DNA of 30,562 nucleotides, taken from positions 1 to 30,562 of the forward strand of contig SBEK01000020.1 of assembly GCA_009668925.1 (NCBI GenBank). The letters are read 5' to 3'. Under the pieces are notes generated by a model that was given only the letters and a program-made list of their open reading frames with translations, was not told where the DNA came from and did no database searches. Within the stretch, counting starts at the first letter, position 1. The number at the start of each line of letters is the position of its first letter. This DNA comes from Deltaproteobacteria bacterium. Its GTDB lineage: Bacteria > Desulfobacterota > Syntrophia > Syntrophales > Smithellaceae. The translations under genes were made by a program, and so were the position numbers. Below, one piece after another: positions 1-7,413 of this stretch.

Positions 1-1104
1 GGCTGCCGCGGGCGGAGGGTGGGCGGGAGGTTTTCCCGCTTCTGCTCCGAGCCCCTCCGGTTTGCTTACCGCGCCCGCGACCGTGAGGGCGGTAAAGACC
101 AAGACGGTAAAGGCCCAGAGAGACAGGGCTCCGGGACGTTTGAAAGGACGACGCTCCGAACTTCCGTCCACAAAAGGGATGAGCAGCAAAACGAGCAAAC
201 CGAAAAGCGGGATCCCTGCAGTGGCAATAATTTCCAGTTTTCCGGGAAAATACTTTACCGCCTCGTAGAAGAAAAGAAAATTCCATTCCGGCTTGGGAAT
301 ATAAGACGCGTCCAGCGGGTCCGCCATTCCGGCGTATGGCGGCGGGAAAATAACGGAAAGAGCGATCAGAAAGAAAATGATCAAACTGGCCGCAAGACCG
401 TCTTTGAAAACCTGATCGGGCCAGAAGGGCCCCGTCATGGCCCGCTTCTTGTTATCCCAGGGGCCGGCATTTCCGGTTTTCCTCAGAGCCACCAGGTGAA
501 TGACGATGAAGGAAAGCAGTGCGCCCGAGAGAAGCGCAGCGTGCAGGACGAAAAACCGGGACAGGGACAGTTGGCTGATCGTTCCGCCCGCGAGCATGAT
601 GTGCTTGATCCAGTCGCCCACCAGGGGCGTGCTGCCCGCCGCGCTGGCGGCGACTTCCAGCAGCCAGTAACTGCGCTTGTCCCAGGGCAGCGCGCCGCCG
701 GTCAGGCTCATGATCATGGTCAGAAGAAACAGGAAGACGCCGGTGACCCATTGCAGCTCATGCGGCCGCTTGTAAGCTCCCCAGATAAACACCTGCGACA
801 TATGAACGAGGACGCAGACGACCATCGCGACGGCACCCCAGTAGTGGAGCCCATGGATCAGCCAGCCGAAGGGAACTTCCGTGCGGAGGTAATTCAGACT
901 GTTATAGCCCTGGGCGATGGTCGGGACATAATAAAAAAGCTGCCAGATCCCCGTGAGGATCTGCAGAAAAAACAGGATCAGGGCGGCGCTGCCGAACACA
1001 TAGGCAAAACTGCTGCCTCCGGCCATTTCCTCTTCCAGCGCCACACGGACCACGGGTGTGAGCGGCCATCGTTCATTGATCCAACTCAGAAAACGGGAGA
1101 ACAT
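1..1104 (-). CDS. Cytochrome b of a bc-type quinol:cytochrome c oxidoreductase (3' end off window)
   Basis: This is the membrane haem subunit that oxidises quinol and passes electrons to the Rieske protein and between two b haems. The frame is open for 368 codons to the window edge, so the C-terminus is missing. Haem ligands are visible as H87/H101 (13 residues between) and H188/H203 (14 residues between, the cytochrome b6-like spacing). The quinol-site segment GGALPWDKRSYW is at 136-147. The PEWY-type motif reads PEWN at 272-275, so the usual Tyr is replaced by Asn. The b6-like and subunit-IV-like halves are in one protein. After a last hydrophobic stretch (about 329-345) the sequence becomes Pro/Ala/Gly-rich, which may be a linker to a further domain off the window. 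The ATG at 1104 lies 8 bases beyond the Rieske stop, and its AGGAGG site (1109-1114) overlaps that stop, so the two genes are translationally close. Confidence 0.95.
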   Translation of the reverse strand, partial: MFSRFLSWINERWPLTPVVRVALEEEMAGGSSFAYVFGSAALILFFLQILTGIWQLFYYVPTIAQGYNSLNYLRTEVPFGWLIHGLHYWGAVAMVVCVLVHMSQVFIWGAYKRPHELQWVTGVFLFLLTMIMSLTGGALPWDKRSYWLLEVAASAAGSTPLVGDWIKHIMLAGGTISQLSLSRFFVLHAALLSGALLSFIVIHLVALRKTGNAGPWDNKKRAMTGPFWPDQVFKDGLAASLIIFFLIALSVIFPPPYAGMADPLDASYIPKPEWNFLFFYEAVKYFPGKLEIIATAGIPLFGLLVLLLIPFVDGSSERRPFKRPGALSLWAFTVLVFTALTVAGAVSKPEGLGAEAGKPPAHPPPAAA

Positions 1105-1112
1105 CGGGCCTC

Positions 1113-1640
1113 CTAGACCGGAATCTTCCGGGCGATGCCGCTCCGGAAGCGCTGCCAGTTGACCGAAAGGCCGCCTTGCCGAATGCGCGTGGCGAGCGTG
1201 TCCAGCGGGCGCGGCGCCGGACCGCCCAGGACCTTTCCATCCGGCGCGTATACACTGCCGTGGCAGGGGCATTCAAAACGGCCGCTTGCGGCATTCCAGT
1301 CAACCTGGCAGCCGAGGTGGGGACAGGTCGGAGAAAAGGCCGTTACGGTATCATCGTTGTGCTTGACGACCCAAATGCGGCGGACAACGGAATCCTGCAG
1401 GTAGGCATCCCTCTCAACGTCGGCAGCCTTAAGACCGATGGGCTGTCCGGCGGGCAGGTCCCTGAGATCGGCGACTTTGATCCAATGGTCGGCACTGCTC
1501 TTTTTCGGACCAATGAATGATCCGACAAGCGGGATCCCCACGATCACACCGCACACGATGGAAAGGATTCCGGTGCCCCGGATCAGGAACTGCCGGCGTG
1601 AGCTTTCAGTAGTCGTAACTGCCGATTTCAGGTCTTCCAT
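1113..1640 (-). CDS. Rieske [2Fe-2S] iron-sulfur subunit of the bc complex
   Basis: This 175-residue protein takes one electron from quinol at the cytochrome b site and hands it to cytochrome c. An N-terminal twin-arginine motif (SRRQFLIRG, about 14-22) precedes a hydrophobic segment (about 24-43), as expected for a Tat-inserted, membrane-anchored Rieske protein. The cluster ligands are C106 and H108 in CPHLGC and C124 and H127 in CPCHGS; C111 and C126 would form the conserved disulfide. The ATG at 1640 follows a GAGGG ribosome-binding site. It sits between the cytochrome c gene (117-base gap) and the cytochrome b gene (8-base gap) on the same strand, which supports one operon. The length is normal for the family. 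Confidence 0.97.
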   Translation of the reverse strand: MEDLKSAVTTTESSRRQFLIRGTGILSIVCGVIVGIPLVGSFIGPKKSSADHWIKVADLRDLPAGQPIGLKAADVERDAYLQDSVVRRIWVVKHNDDTVTAFSPTCPHLGCQVDWNAASGRFECPCHGSVYAPDGKVLGGPAPRPLDTLATRIRQGGLSVNWQRFRSGIARKIPV

Positions 1641-1757
1641 GGATCCCTCGCAGAATTTTCGGCCAGGAGCCGGTCGATCGGATGTTGCTCAAAAAATGCA
1701 TTTAGCAGCTTCGCGACGGCACATGGCCGGTCCGCACTTCAGGTTAACGCTGCCGGC

Positions 1758-2087
1758 CTACTTGAATGTTTTCAGGATATATTTGGCGACGGCCTCGGCA
1801 TCCCGGTCGGACATTTCTTTTTCGGCGAATTTTGTCATCCCGGCTCCGGGATCGCGCATTTGTTTGACGATATCGCGCGGCGTCCTGATGCCGTTGGCGA
1901 AAAGCGCCTTCCGGTTGAGGGGCTTTTCTTTGTTGATGATGTTCCCGCCGTCCGGATGGCAGACCTGGCAATGTGTTTTAAACAACTCTTCCCCCGTTGC
2001 GGGTTTGTCCTGGGCTGCGATCTCAGCGGTCAGGCCGCACAAAATAAAAAAGAAAACAGCGACTCCCGTTAAAAATATCTTGTTCAT
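1758..2087 (-). CDS. Small exported monohaem c-type cytochrome
   Basis: This 109-residue protein has a Sec-type signal peptide (hydrophobic 4-22, likely cleavage after IAA at 23-25) and a single haem-binding motif CQVCH at 40-44. M84 in the PGAGM segment is the probable sixth iron ligand, and a C-terminal helix (about 94-108) completes a class I cytochrome c fold. The frame extends upstream to 2234, but the ATG at 2087 is preferred because it gives a clean signal peptide and is preceded by GGTGGAG. As first gene of the operon with the Rieske and cytochrome b genes, it is probably the electron acceptor or a fixed subunit of the bc complex in the periplasm. Confidence 0.93.
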   Translation of the reverse strand: MNKIFLTGVAVFFFILCGLTAEIAAQDKPATGEELFKTHCQVCHPDGGNIINKEKPLNRKALFANGIRTPRDIVKQMRDPGAGMTKFAEKEMSDRDAEAVAKYILKTFK

Positions 2088-2151
2088 ATGTCTGTCTCCA
2101 CCGGCCAGTCGGGGTATTGTCCAAAACCCGTTCGGGGCGTGTTTGCGTCTA

Positions 2152-2180
2152 TTTTTAGTGGCTGATGAAAATGAATTCAA
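2152..2180 (-). promoter_or_regulatory. Candidate promoter of the bc-complex operon
   Basis: Reading on the minus strand, TTGAAT (2180-2175) is separated by 17 bases from TAAAAA (2157-2152), about 65 bases upstream of the cytochrome c start. Both boxes match the sigma-70 consensus at four of six positions, so this is a modest candidate chosen for its spacing and position. Confidence 0.3.
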
Positions 2181-2299
2181 TACGGGTTTACTGTCAGTAG
2201 ATTGGTAGGGCATAGCTATCAATATCCATTCCAAGCTACCTGCCCGGGGAATCCGGAAACGAACGATACGGCGCTCGGACGGCCCCGTCGTGATTTCAT

Positions 2300-2328
2300 T
2301 TGACTGCGACGGGCATACTGCCTATACT
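2300..2328 (+). promoter_or_regulatory. Sigma-70-type promoter for the sulfite-oxidase-like gene
   Basis: TTGACT (2300-2305) is followed after exactly 17 bases by TATACT (2323-2328), each matching the consensus at five of six positions. Transcription would start near 2335, leaving a leader of about 155 bases before the ATG at 2491. The long leader is unexplained. Confidence 0.6.
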
Positions 2329-2490
2329 TTCAGGAATTAAGAAAAAGGGCTTTACCCATGCCTTCGCCGGTGCGCGGGCGATCGCCGGGGGTGTTCAAAA
2401 ATCCAATGAGAAGCTGCCGGGGTTCACGCATGCCGGGGCCGTGAGGACCGTGTTTGGAATAACTAACGCTTTGAAAAAGGAGATCCTGCG

Positions 2491-3156
2491 ATGCGGAACT
2501 TTTCCCTTGGCATCCTGGCCGTGGCCCTTATTTTAGTGTTCCCGCCCGGCACGGCGGATTCATTGGCGGCGAATCGCGAGCCCGGGGAATGGACAAACTA
2601 TGAAGGCGTCGCGCTGGGCTCGGTCAATGATTTTTATGAAAACTCCATCGGCGGGGTTCGAAAAGTCGATAGGCAGTCCTATCGGCTGAAAGTTGACGGG
2701 CTTGTCGGAAAAGCGCAGTCGTTTACGTACCAGGAGCTCAAAAACATGCCGCACCGGAAAAAGCTGGTCATCATCCATTGCGTGGAAGGATGGAAAGTCA
2801 CCGTGCTGTGGGAAGGCATTCCGATCGGCGAGTTCATCAAACGGGCCCGCGTGGATTCAAAAGTGAATACCGTTATCTTTCACAGTGCGGACGGTTATAC
2901 AACGTCTCTGGATTATAAGACCATAGCGGGTAAAGACATGCTGCTTGCCGATTCGGCCAACGGCATTGTTCTGCCGGCAAAGCTCGGATTCCCGCTTATT
3001 CTGGTGGCCGAAGACAAATGGGGTTACAAGTGGGCGCGCTGGATAGAACGAATCGAATTTTCCGATAAAGCCGGCTTCCGGGGCTACTGGGAGCAGCGCG
3101 GCTTTAATCAGCGCGGCGACGCCTCCGGACCGGAAATGGAAGAGCGAATCCGCTAG
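2491..3156 (+). CDS. Exported molybdopterin-binding (sulfite oxidase/MsrP-like fold) domain protein
   Basis: The 221-residue product begins with a Sec-like hydrophobic signal (about 5-27). It continues as a single oxidoreductase molybdopterin-binding domain of the sulfite oxidase/MsrP superfamily (about 60-200). C97 in IIHCVEGW occupies the position of the cysteine that ligates molybdenum in this family. The C-terminal part (YKWARWIERIEF, then RGYWEQRGF) is also typical. The ATG has a strong AAAGGAG site 9 bases upstream. The protein lacks the extra domains of true sulfite oxidases and is shorter than MsrP. No twin-arginine motif is present, and an in-frame stop at 2464-2466 rules out a longer N-terminus. 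Its position divergent to a bc complex suggests periplasmic electron transfer, but the substrate is unknown. Confidence 0.88.
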   Translation: MRNFSLGILAVALILVFPPGTADSLAANREPGEWTNYEGVALGSVNDFYENSIGGVRKVDRQSYRLKVDGLVGKAQSFTYQELKNMPHRKKLVIIHCVEGWKVTVLWEGIPIGEFIKRARVDSKVNTVIFHSADGYTTSLDYKTIAGKDMLLADSANGIVLPAKLGFPLILVAEDKWGYKWARWIERIEFSDKAGFRGYWEQRGFNQRGDASGPEMEERIR

Positions 3157-3249
3157 CTGCCCCGGGCAGTCCGCTGCACAAGGGGGCGCGAAGAAGATCG
3201 CCAATCATTCGTCCCTGGCCTGCCTTCCGGGCGATGGCCGATGGCTTGG

Positions 3250-4053
3250 TCAGGATGGGTCCTTGAACTTGGGCGGACTTTTCGTAAAGCTGGCGTTGAC
3301 CGCCTCCAGTTGGTTGGGGCTCCCCATGAGCGTCATCATCAGTTCGGACTCCAGGAGGAGTCCTCTTTTGGAATCCCCGTGCCAGACCTCATTGATGAGT
3401 TTCTTGGCCGCGCGCACCGCATCGGGATTTTTGGAGGCGATGTCCCGCGCCAGGGTCATGGCTTCTTCGTAGGGTTTTTCACAGACATGGGTCACCAGAT
3501 TTAATCGAGCCGCTTCTTCGCCCTTGATGATCTTGCCCGTGAAGATCAGTTCCTTGGCCACGTCAATCGACACGATATCCCGGATGGTCTGCGTCACACT
3601 CATATCCGGAATCAACCCCCAGCGCATTTCCATAAGCGAGAATTTGGCCTCCGGTGTGCTAAACCGGATGTCCGCTCCCATGGCAATCTGAAAACCGCCG
3701 CCCAGTGCAACGCCGTGAATGGCCGCGATCACGGGCACGGGAAGCTCTTTCCATCCGTATCCGATATGCTGATAAATGTTGGTTATCCGATCCCGGTAAC
3801 GATCGGTGAGATTGGGAAAGGCGTTTGTCCCGGATAACAGGGCGGCGAAATTCTCCACATCGAGCCCGGCGCAGAAACTCTTGCCCTCGCCCGAGATGAC
3901 CACGGCGCGCACGCCGGGTTCCGTAGCCAGCCGGTTGATGGCATTGGCCATGGCCTCAATCATATCAAAGCTCAACGCGTTGTATTTATCGGGCCTGTTG
4001 AAGCGGACGTCCGCTACATGATCTTCGATGGAGATGGTTACCAGTTCGCTCAT
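3250..4053 (-). CDS. Enoyl-CoA hydratase/isomerase (crotonase) family protein
   Basis: This 267-residue protein spans a complete crotonase fold. The CoA-binding and oxyanion-hole segments are FCAGLDVENF (60-69) and HGVALGGGFQIAMGADI (113-129). The first catalytic Glu of classical hydratases is replaced by Q122. The second is kept as E142 (LMEMRWG), and D150 (GLIPDMS) matches the extra acid of dienoyl-CoA isomerases. An isomerase or another crotonase reaction is therefore as likely as hydration. The frame opens upstream at 4125, but the ATG at 4053 is chosen because AGGAGG lies just before it and the family N-terminus starts there. The neighbours are kinases, not beta-oxidation genes, so the pathway is not given by context. 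Confidence 0.93.
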   Translation of the reverse strand: MSELVTISIEDHVADVRFNRPDKYNALSFDMIEAMANAINRLATEPGVRAVVISGEGKSFCAGLDVENFAALLSGTNAFPNLTDRYRDRITNIYQHIGYGWKELPVPVIAAIHGVALGGGFQIAMGADIRFSTPEAKFSLMEMRWGLIPDMSVTQTIRDIVSIDVAKELIFTGKIIKGEEAARLNLVTHVCEKPYEEAMTLARDIASKNPDAVRAAKKLINEVWHGDSKRGLLLESELMMTLMGSPNQLEAVNASFTKSPPKFKDPS

Positions 4054-4098
4054 CGTTCCTCCTGTGCCGGTTTTTATTTTATGGATCCCGCTCTGCTG

Positions 4099-4125
4099 AT
4101 CATATGAACAGGTCCGCGTTGTCAA
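4099..4125 (-). promoter_or_regulatory. Candidate promoter of the crotonase gene
   Basis: On the minus strand a perfect TTGACA (4125-4120) precedes TATGAT (4104-4099; five of six matches). The spacer is 15 bases, shorter than ideal. It lies in the 105-base gap after the hybrid kinase and about 45 bases before the crotonase start, suggesting the crotonase is transcribed separately. Confidence 0.4.
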
Positions 4126-4158
4126 GCAAATTTTCTCCGGTCCTCCGCATTCAACCGG

Positions 4159-7100
4159 CTATTCGTCCAGCGCTTCCCGGACTTTCAGCGCCAGGTCCTT
4201 AAGTGAAAAAGGTTTGGCGATCAATTTGACGCCGTCGTCCAGCACGCCCTGGCGCGCGATGACATCGGCTGTATAGCCGGACATATACAGGTGTTTCAGA
4301 CCCGGCGTCACGGCCGTGATCCGTTCCGACAGTTCCTTTCCGTTCATATCCGGCATCACCACATCGGTGAGCAGTAAATGGATCTTTTCGCTGTTTTCCC
4401 GGGCCAGATCGAGGGCCTGATTCCGGTCTCCGGCCGCGAGCACACGATAGCCCAGTGCTTCCAGCATGGCCTTCGTGAGCTTCAGAACCGTTGCTTCATC
4501 TTCCACGATCAATATGGTTTCCGTCCCCCGAGGGATCTCCGCCTCCTGCATATCGCCGGCGGCTTCCGGGACATCGCTTTGATACCGGGGCAGGTAGATC
4601 CGGAACGTCGTACCCTGTCCGGGCTCGCTGTAGACATTGATAAAGCCGTTATTCTGTTTGACGATGCCGTAGACGGTGGCCAGTCCCAGTCCCGTGCCCT
4701 GGCCTTCTTTCTTGGTCGTAAAGAAGGGTTCAAAGATATTGGTGAGCGCATCTCTCGCGATCCCGCAGCCGCTGTCGCTTACGGCAAGGATGACAAAATC
4801 GCCGGGAACCCATTCCGGACGGTCCGCGCAGTAAGCCTCATCGCAGGTCACGTTGCCTGTTTCGATCCTGATCTGGCCGGTTTTGTCGATCGCGTCGCGG
4901 GCATTGACCGCCAGGTTGGCGAGCAGTTGATCAATCTGCGAAGGATCAATTTTGATCTTCCACAAGTTGCGGCCCGGATGCCAGCCCAGCGTGATATTTT
5001 CGCCGATCAGCCTCTGGAGCATTTTGAGCATGCCCGTCACCGTGTCATTCAGGTCCATCACCCTGGGGCTGACGGTTTGTTTCCGGGCAAAGGCGAGCAA
5101 TTGGCGCGTCAGGTCCGCGGACCGCATTCCCGCATTCAGGATGTCGTGCAGAGACTGATAAAGCGGTTCCCCGTGATTGGTTTTTTTGATGGCCATTTCG
5201 GCATTGCCGATGATCACGCCGAGCATATTGTTGAAATCGTGGGCCACGCCGCCGGCGAGGCGGCCGACCGATTCCATTTTCTGCGCCTGGACCAGCTGCT
5301 TTTCCAGCTGCTTTCTCTCCGTCAGATCGACCAAAGAGGCGACGCTTTCCTTCGTTTCGGGAAGGATGGCGACGTTGATAATGATATCCCGGGTTTCACC
5401 CTCGCGGTTGATAAAACGGAATTCATACGTGGCCGGCGCCGACCCCGCGTCGGTCCGGCGCAGTGCCTGGTAGGCGTTCAATTTTTCCAGGTCATCCGGA
5501 TGAATGAAAGCCGTCCAGCTCATCTTCCCTTCCAACTCCTGCTTCGAATAACCGCTCAGTTGGGCGAAGTTGTTGTTGGCCATGAGGATGACGGTTTTTT
5601 CATCGATGATGATATTCGCCGTCGCCGTACTTTCAAAAATGGTTCGGTATCGCTCTTCACTCTTTCTGATGGTCTCCTCCGCGAGTTTGCGATTGAGCGC
5701 CATGCCGGTCAAATAGGCAAATGTTTTGAGGGCGTCGTCGGGCACGACCGGCTGATCGCCTGAAAGATAGGCCGCGCACGCGCCGATGACCTCACCGGCG
5801 TAACTGACCGCCAGGGCGATGATCTGGCGGCACCCGCCCGTCTGCATGACGATGTCCGAGAGCTCGCGCGGTACCGCCCCGAAGGAGAGTTCATACAGAT
5901 CTTTGGGTCTTCGCAGGCCCTCTTGGAGCATATCCTCCATATCCTCATCGCTGACCGGCATGCGCATTTCATACAATTCGGGTCCAAAAAAGACGCCCAC
6001 TTTTTCATCCGCCGCCGGATCGATCGACAGGGAAGCGAGTTTCAGCGAGCGCGTCTCGCGCTGATAAATCGAAAAGGTGGCGGCCAGGGCGCCGGTGAGC
6101 AGGCGCAGCGATTCGGCGATTTTGCCCAGCAGGGCTTGGGTGCTGGCGGCTTCGGCGAAAACAATGGAGATATCATTGAGCCGCTTGTGATACGACGCCA
6201 GCTCGCGATATTTTTGTTCGCTTTGCTGCAGGGAATCTTCCGCCAGCTTCCTCATGGTGATATCCCGGGACACGCCGTGAAGGCCGGTCAGGACACCCTG
6301 GTTGTTGCGTACGCCGCCGATGATGGTGTCCATCCAGCGCGTTGTGCCGTCCTTATGGCAGTATTCCAGGAGCAGCGGCACTTTTCTGTCGGGGTCGGCA
6401 TTTCCTTCTTTTTCGCGGGCCAGCTCCGAGGCGAAGGCGCTAAGCCCGAAGGCGAGCGATTCCGGCGTAAACTGCTCTTCGATCGGCATGCGCCTGCGCT
6501 CCTCCTGCGTATACCCCAGCACGGCCTGGACGGAGGGCGTAACGTAAACGGTTTGCAGATTCATGTCGACGATCCAGACGACATCGGACATTTTTTCGGT
6601 CAGGAGTCTGTATGTCTTTTCGCTTTCGCGCAGAGCGCTTTCCGCGGTCTTGCGATCCGTGATGTCGCGAATAATGATGATGGCCTCATCTGCCGGCAGG
6701 GGGATCAATCTTGCTTCGCAGAATCTCTCCGCGCCGCGGCGGAAGAGGGAATACTCAAAACTTACGGGGGCGCCTCGTCGCCTCATATCTTCCAGGGCCG
6801 GATAAAACGCATAGGCGGCCGGGCCCGGCGGAATATCGTAAATAAACCGTCCGAGCACACCAAAACGGTCATCAATGAGATCGGATGTGCTTCCGGTTTT
6901 GCAGTCGAGGATCAATCCGGAACCGTCGATCCGGAAGAAAATATCCGGGATGGCCTCGAAGATCGCCCGCATCCCGACGCCGGCCTGTAAAAGTTCCTGA
7001 GAGCTCAGTTCGAGCGATCTCTCCAGCATGTTCCGGTCGGTATCCGATTCCCGGTAGGCGCTGTTGACCGCATCGATAAAACCGGTCCATTCTTCGGGGA

Positions 7101-7170
7101 CTTCAAATGCATCCCCGAAAAATCGTTTCAGCTGACGTCTGAGCAGACTGTGCATTTTCGTGGACGGCAT
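4159..7170 (-). CDS. Cytoplasmic hybrid histidine kinase (PAS-PAS-GAF-PAS-HisKA-HATPase-REC)
   Basis: This 1003-residue sensor kinase has no membrane segment. Domains in order are PAS (about 65-175), PAS (about 187-310), a GAF-like region (about 330-495), PAS (about 505-620), HisKA with phospho-acceptor H644 in [10 protein letters not shown], HATPase (N757, DSGCGIA at 799-805, GQGTGLGL at 823-830) and a C-terminal receiver. The receiver keeps D890/D891, phospho-acceptor D936 (LLTDVVMP) and K986. The kinase core and receiver closely resemble those of the next upstream gene, and its second PAS matches that gene's long PAS type, so the two look like diverged tandem duplicates. AGAGG lies 7 bases before the ATG. 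No DNA-binding response regulator is nearby, so the output is unknown. Confidence 0.95.
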   Translation of the reverse strand: MPSTKMHSLLRRQLKRFFGDAFEVPEEWTGFIDAVNSAYRESDTDRNMLERSLELSSQELLQAGVGMRAIFEAIPDIFFRIDGSGLILDCKTGSTSDLIDDRFGVLGRFIYDIPPGPAAYAFYPALEDMRRRGAPVSFEYSLFRRGAERFCEARLIPLPADEAIIIIRDITDRKTAESALRESEKTYRLLTEKMSDVVWIVDMNLQTVYVTPSVQAVLGYTQEERRRMPIEEQFTPESLAFGLSAFASELAREKEGNADPDRKVPLLLEYCHKDGTTRWMDTIIGGVRNNQGVLTGLHGVSRDITMRKLAEDSLQQSEQKYRELASYHKRLNDISIVFAEAASTQALLGKIAESLRLLTGALAATFSIYQRETRSLKLASLSIDPAADEKVGVFFGPELYEMRMPVSDEDMEDMLQEGLRRPKDLYELSFGAVPRELSDIVMQTGGCRQIIALAVSYAGEVIGACAAYLSGDQPVVPDDALKTFAYLTGMALNRKLAEETIRKSEERYRTIFESTATANIIIDEKTVILMANNNFAQLSGYSKQELEGKMSWTAFIHPDDLEKLNAYQALRRTDAGSAPATYEFRFINREGETRDIIINVAILPETKESVASLVDLTERKQLEKQLVQAQKMESVGRLAGGVAHDFNNMLGVIIGNAEMAIKKTNHGEPLYQSLHDILNAGMRSADLTRQLLAFARKQTVSPRVMDLNDTVTGMLKMLQRLIGENITLGWHPGRNLWKIKIDPSQIDQLLANLAVNARDAIDKTGQIRIETGNVTCDEAYCADRPEWVPGDFVILAVSDSGCGIARDALTNIFEPFFTTKKEGQGTGLGLATVYGIVKQNNGFINVYSEPGQGTTFRIYLPRYQSDVPEAAGDMQEAEIPRGTETILIVEDEATVLKLTKAMLEALGYRVLAAGDRNQALDLARENSEKIHLLLTDVVMPDMNGKELSERITAVTPGLKHLYMSGYTADVIARQGVLDDGVKLIAKPFSLKDLALKVREALDE

Positions 7171-7413
7171 GTCTAAGCCTCTGTAAGGGTCGTGATCGTC
7201 ATCTCAATCCTTCATGGCTCAAGACGGCCGCTCCGCTCTCGCCGTCGATGAGTCTTTCAAAATTTGCTTTTCCTGCTCCAGGCGTTCTGCTCGGTTTTCA
7301 TTTCACAGTCTGTGCATCCATCCTATCAGGGCGTTGATCAAACAGCTTGCCCGTCACAGACTGAATGCATACTCCAGGCGGCACTCGCTTAGGAGCACCG
7401 GACCCCGGCCGAT

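Larger units (their letters stand above)
2088..2490. other. Divergent intergenic region between the bc operon and the sulfite-oxidase-like gene
   Basis: This 403-base stretch has no convincing gene. It holds the candidate minus-strand promoter at 2152-2180 and a better plus-strand promoter at 2300-2328. The plus-strand leader from about 2335 to 2490 is roughly 155 bases long and contains three GCCGGGG-like repeats. I could not match it to a riboswitch class. Confidence 0.6.

Noticed and set aside
19..1116. Open frame of 365 codons on the plus strand over the left end
   Set aside because: It is antisense to cytochrome b, whose haem ligands and quinol-site motifs are unmistakable. The plus-strand product is rich in Lys/Gln/Arg with no recognisable domain.
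2300..2536. 78-codon plus-strand frame overlapping the start of the sulfite-oxidase-like gene
   Set aside because: It begins inside the -35 box of the promoter, has no ribosome-binding site and overlaps the signal peptide of a better gene in another frame.
7171..7413. Possible remnant gene between the two hybrid kinases, and a 9-base inverted repeat (7306-7314 with 7355-7363)
   Set aside because: Short protein-like frames are broken by stops and have no start codon. The inverted repeat has a 40-base loop and no U-tract, so neither is strong enough to call.
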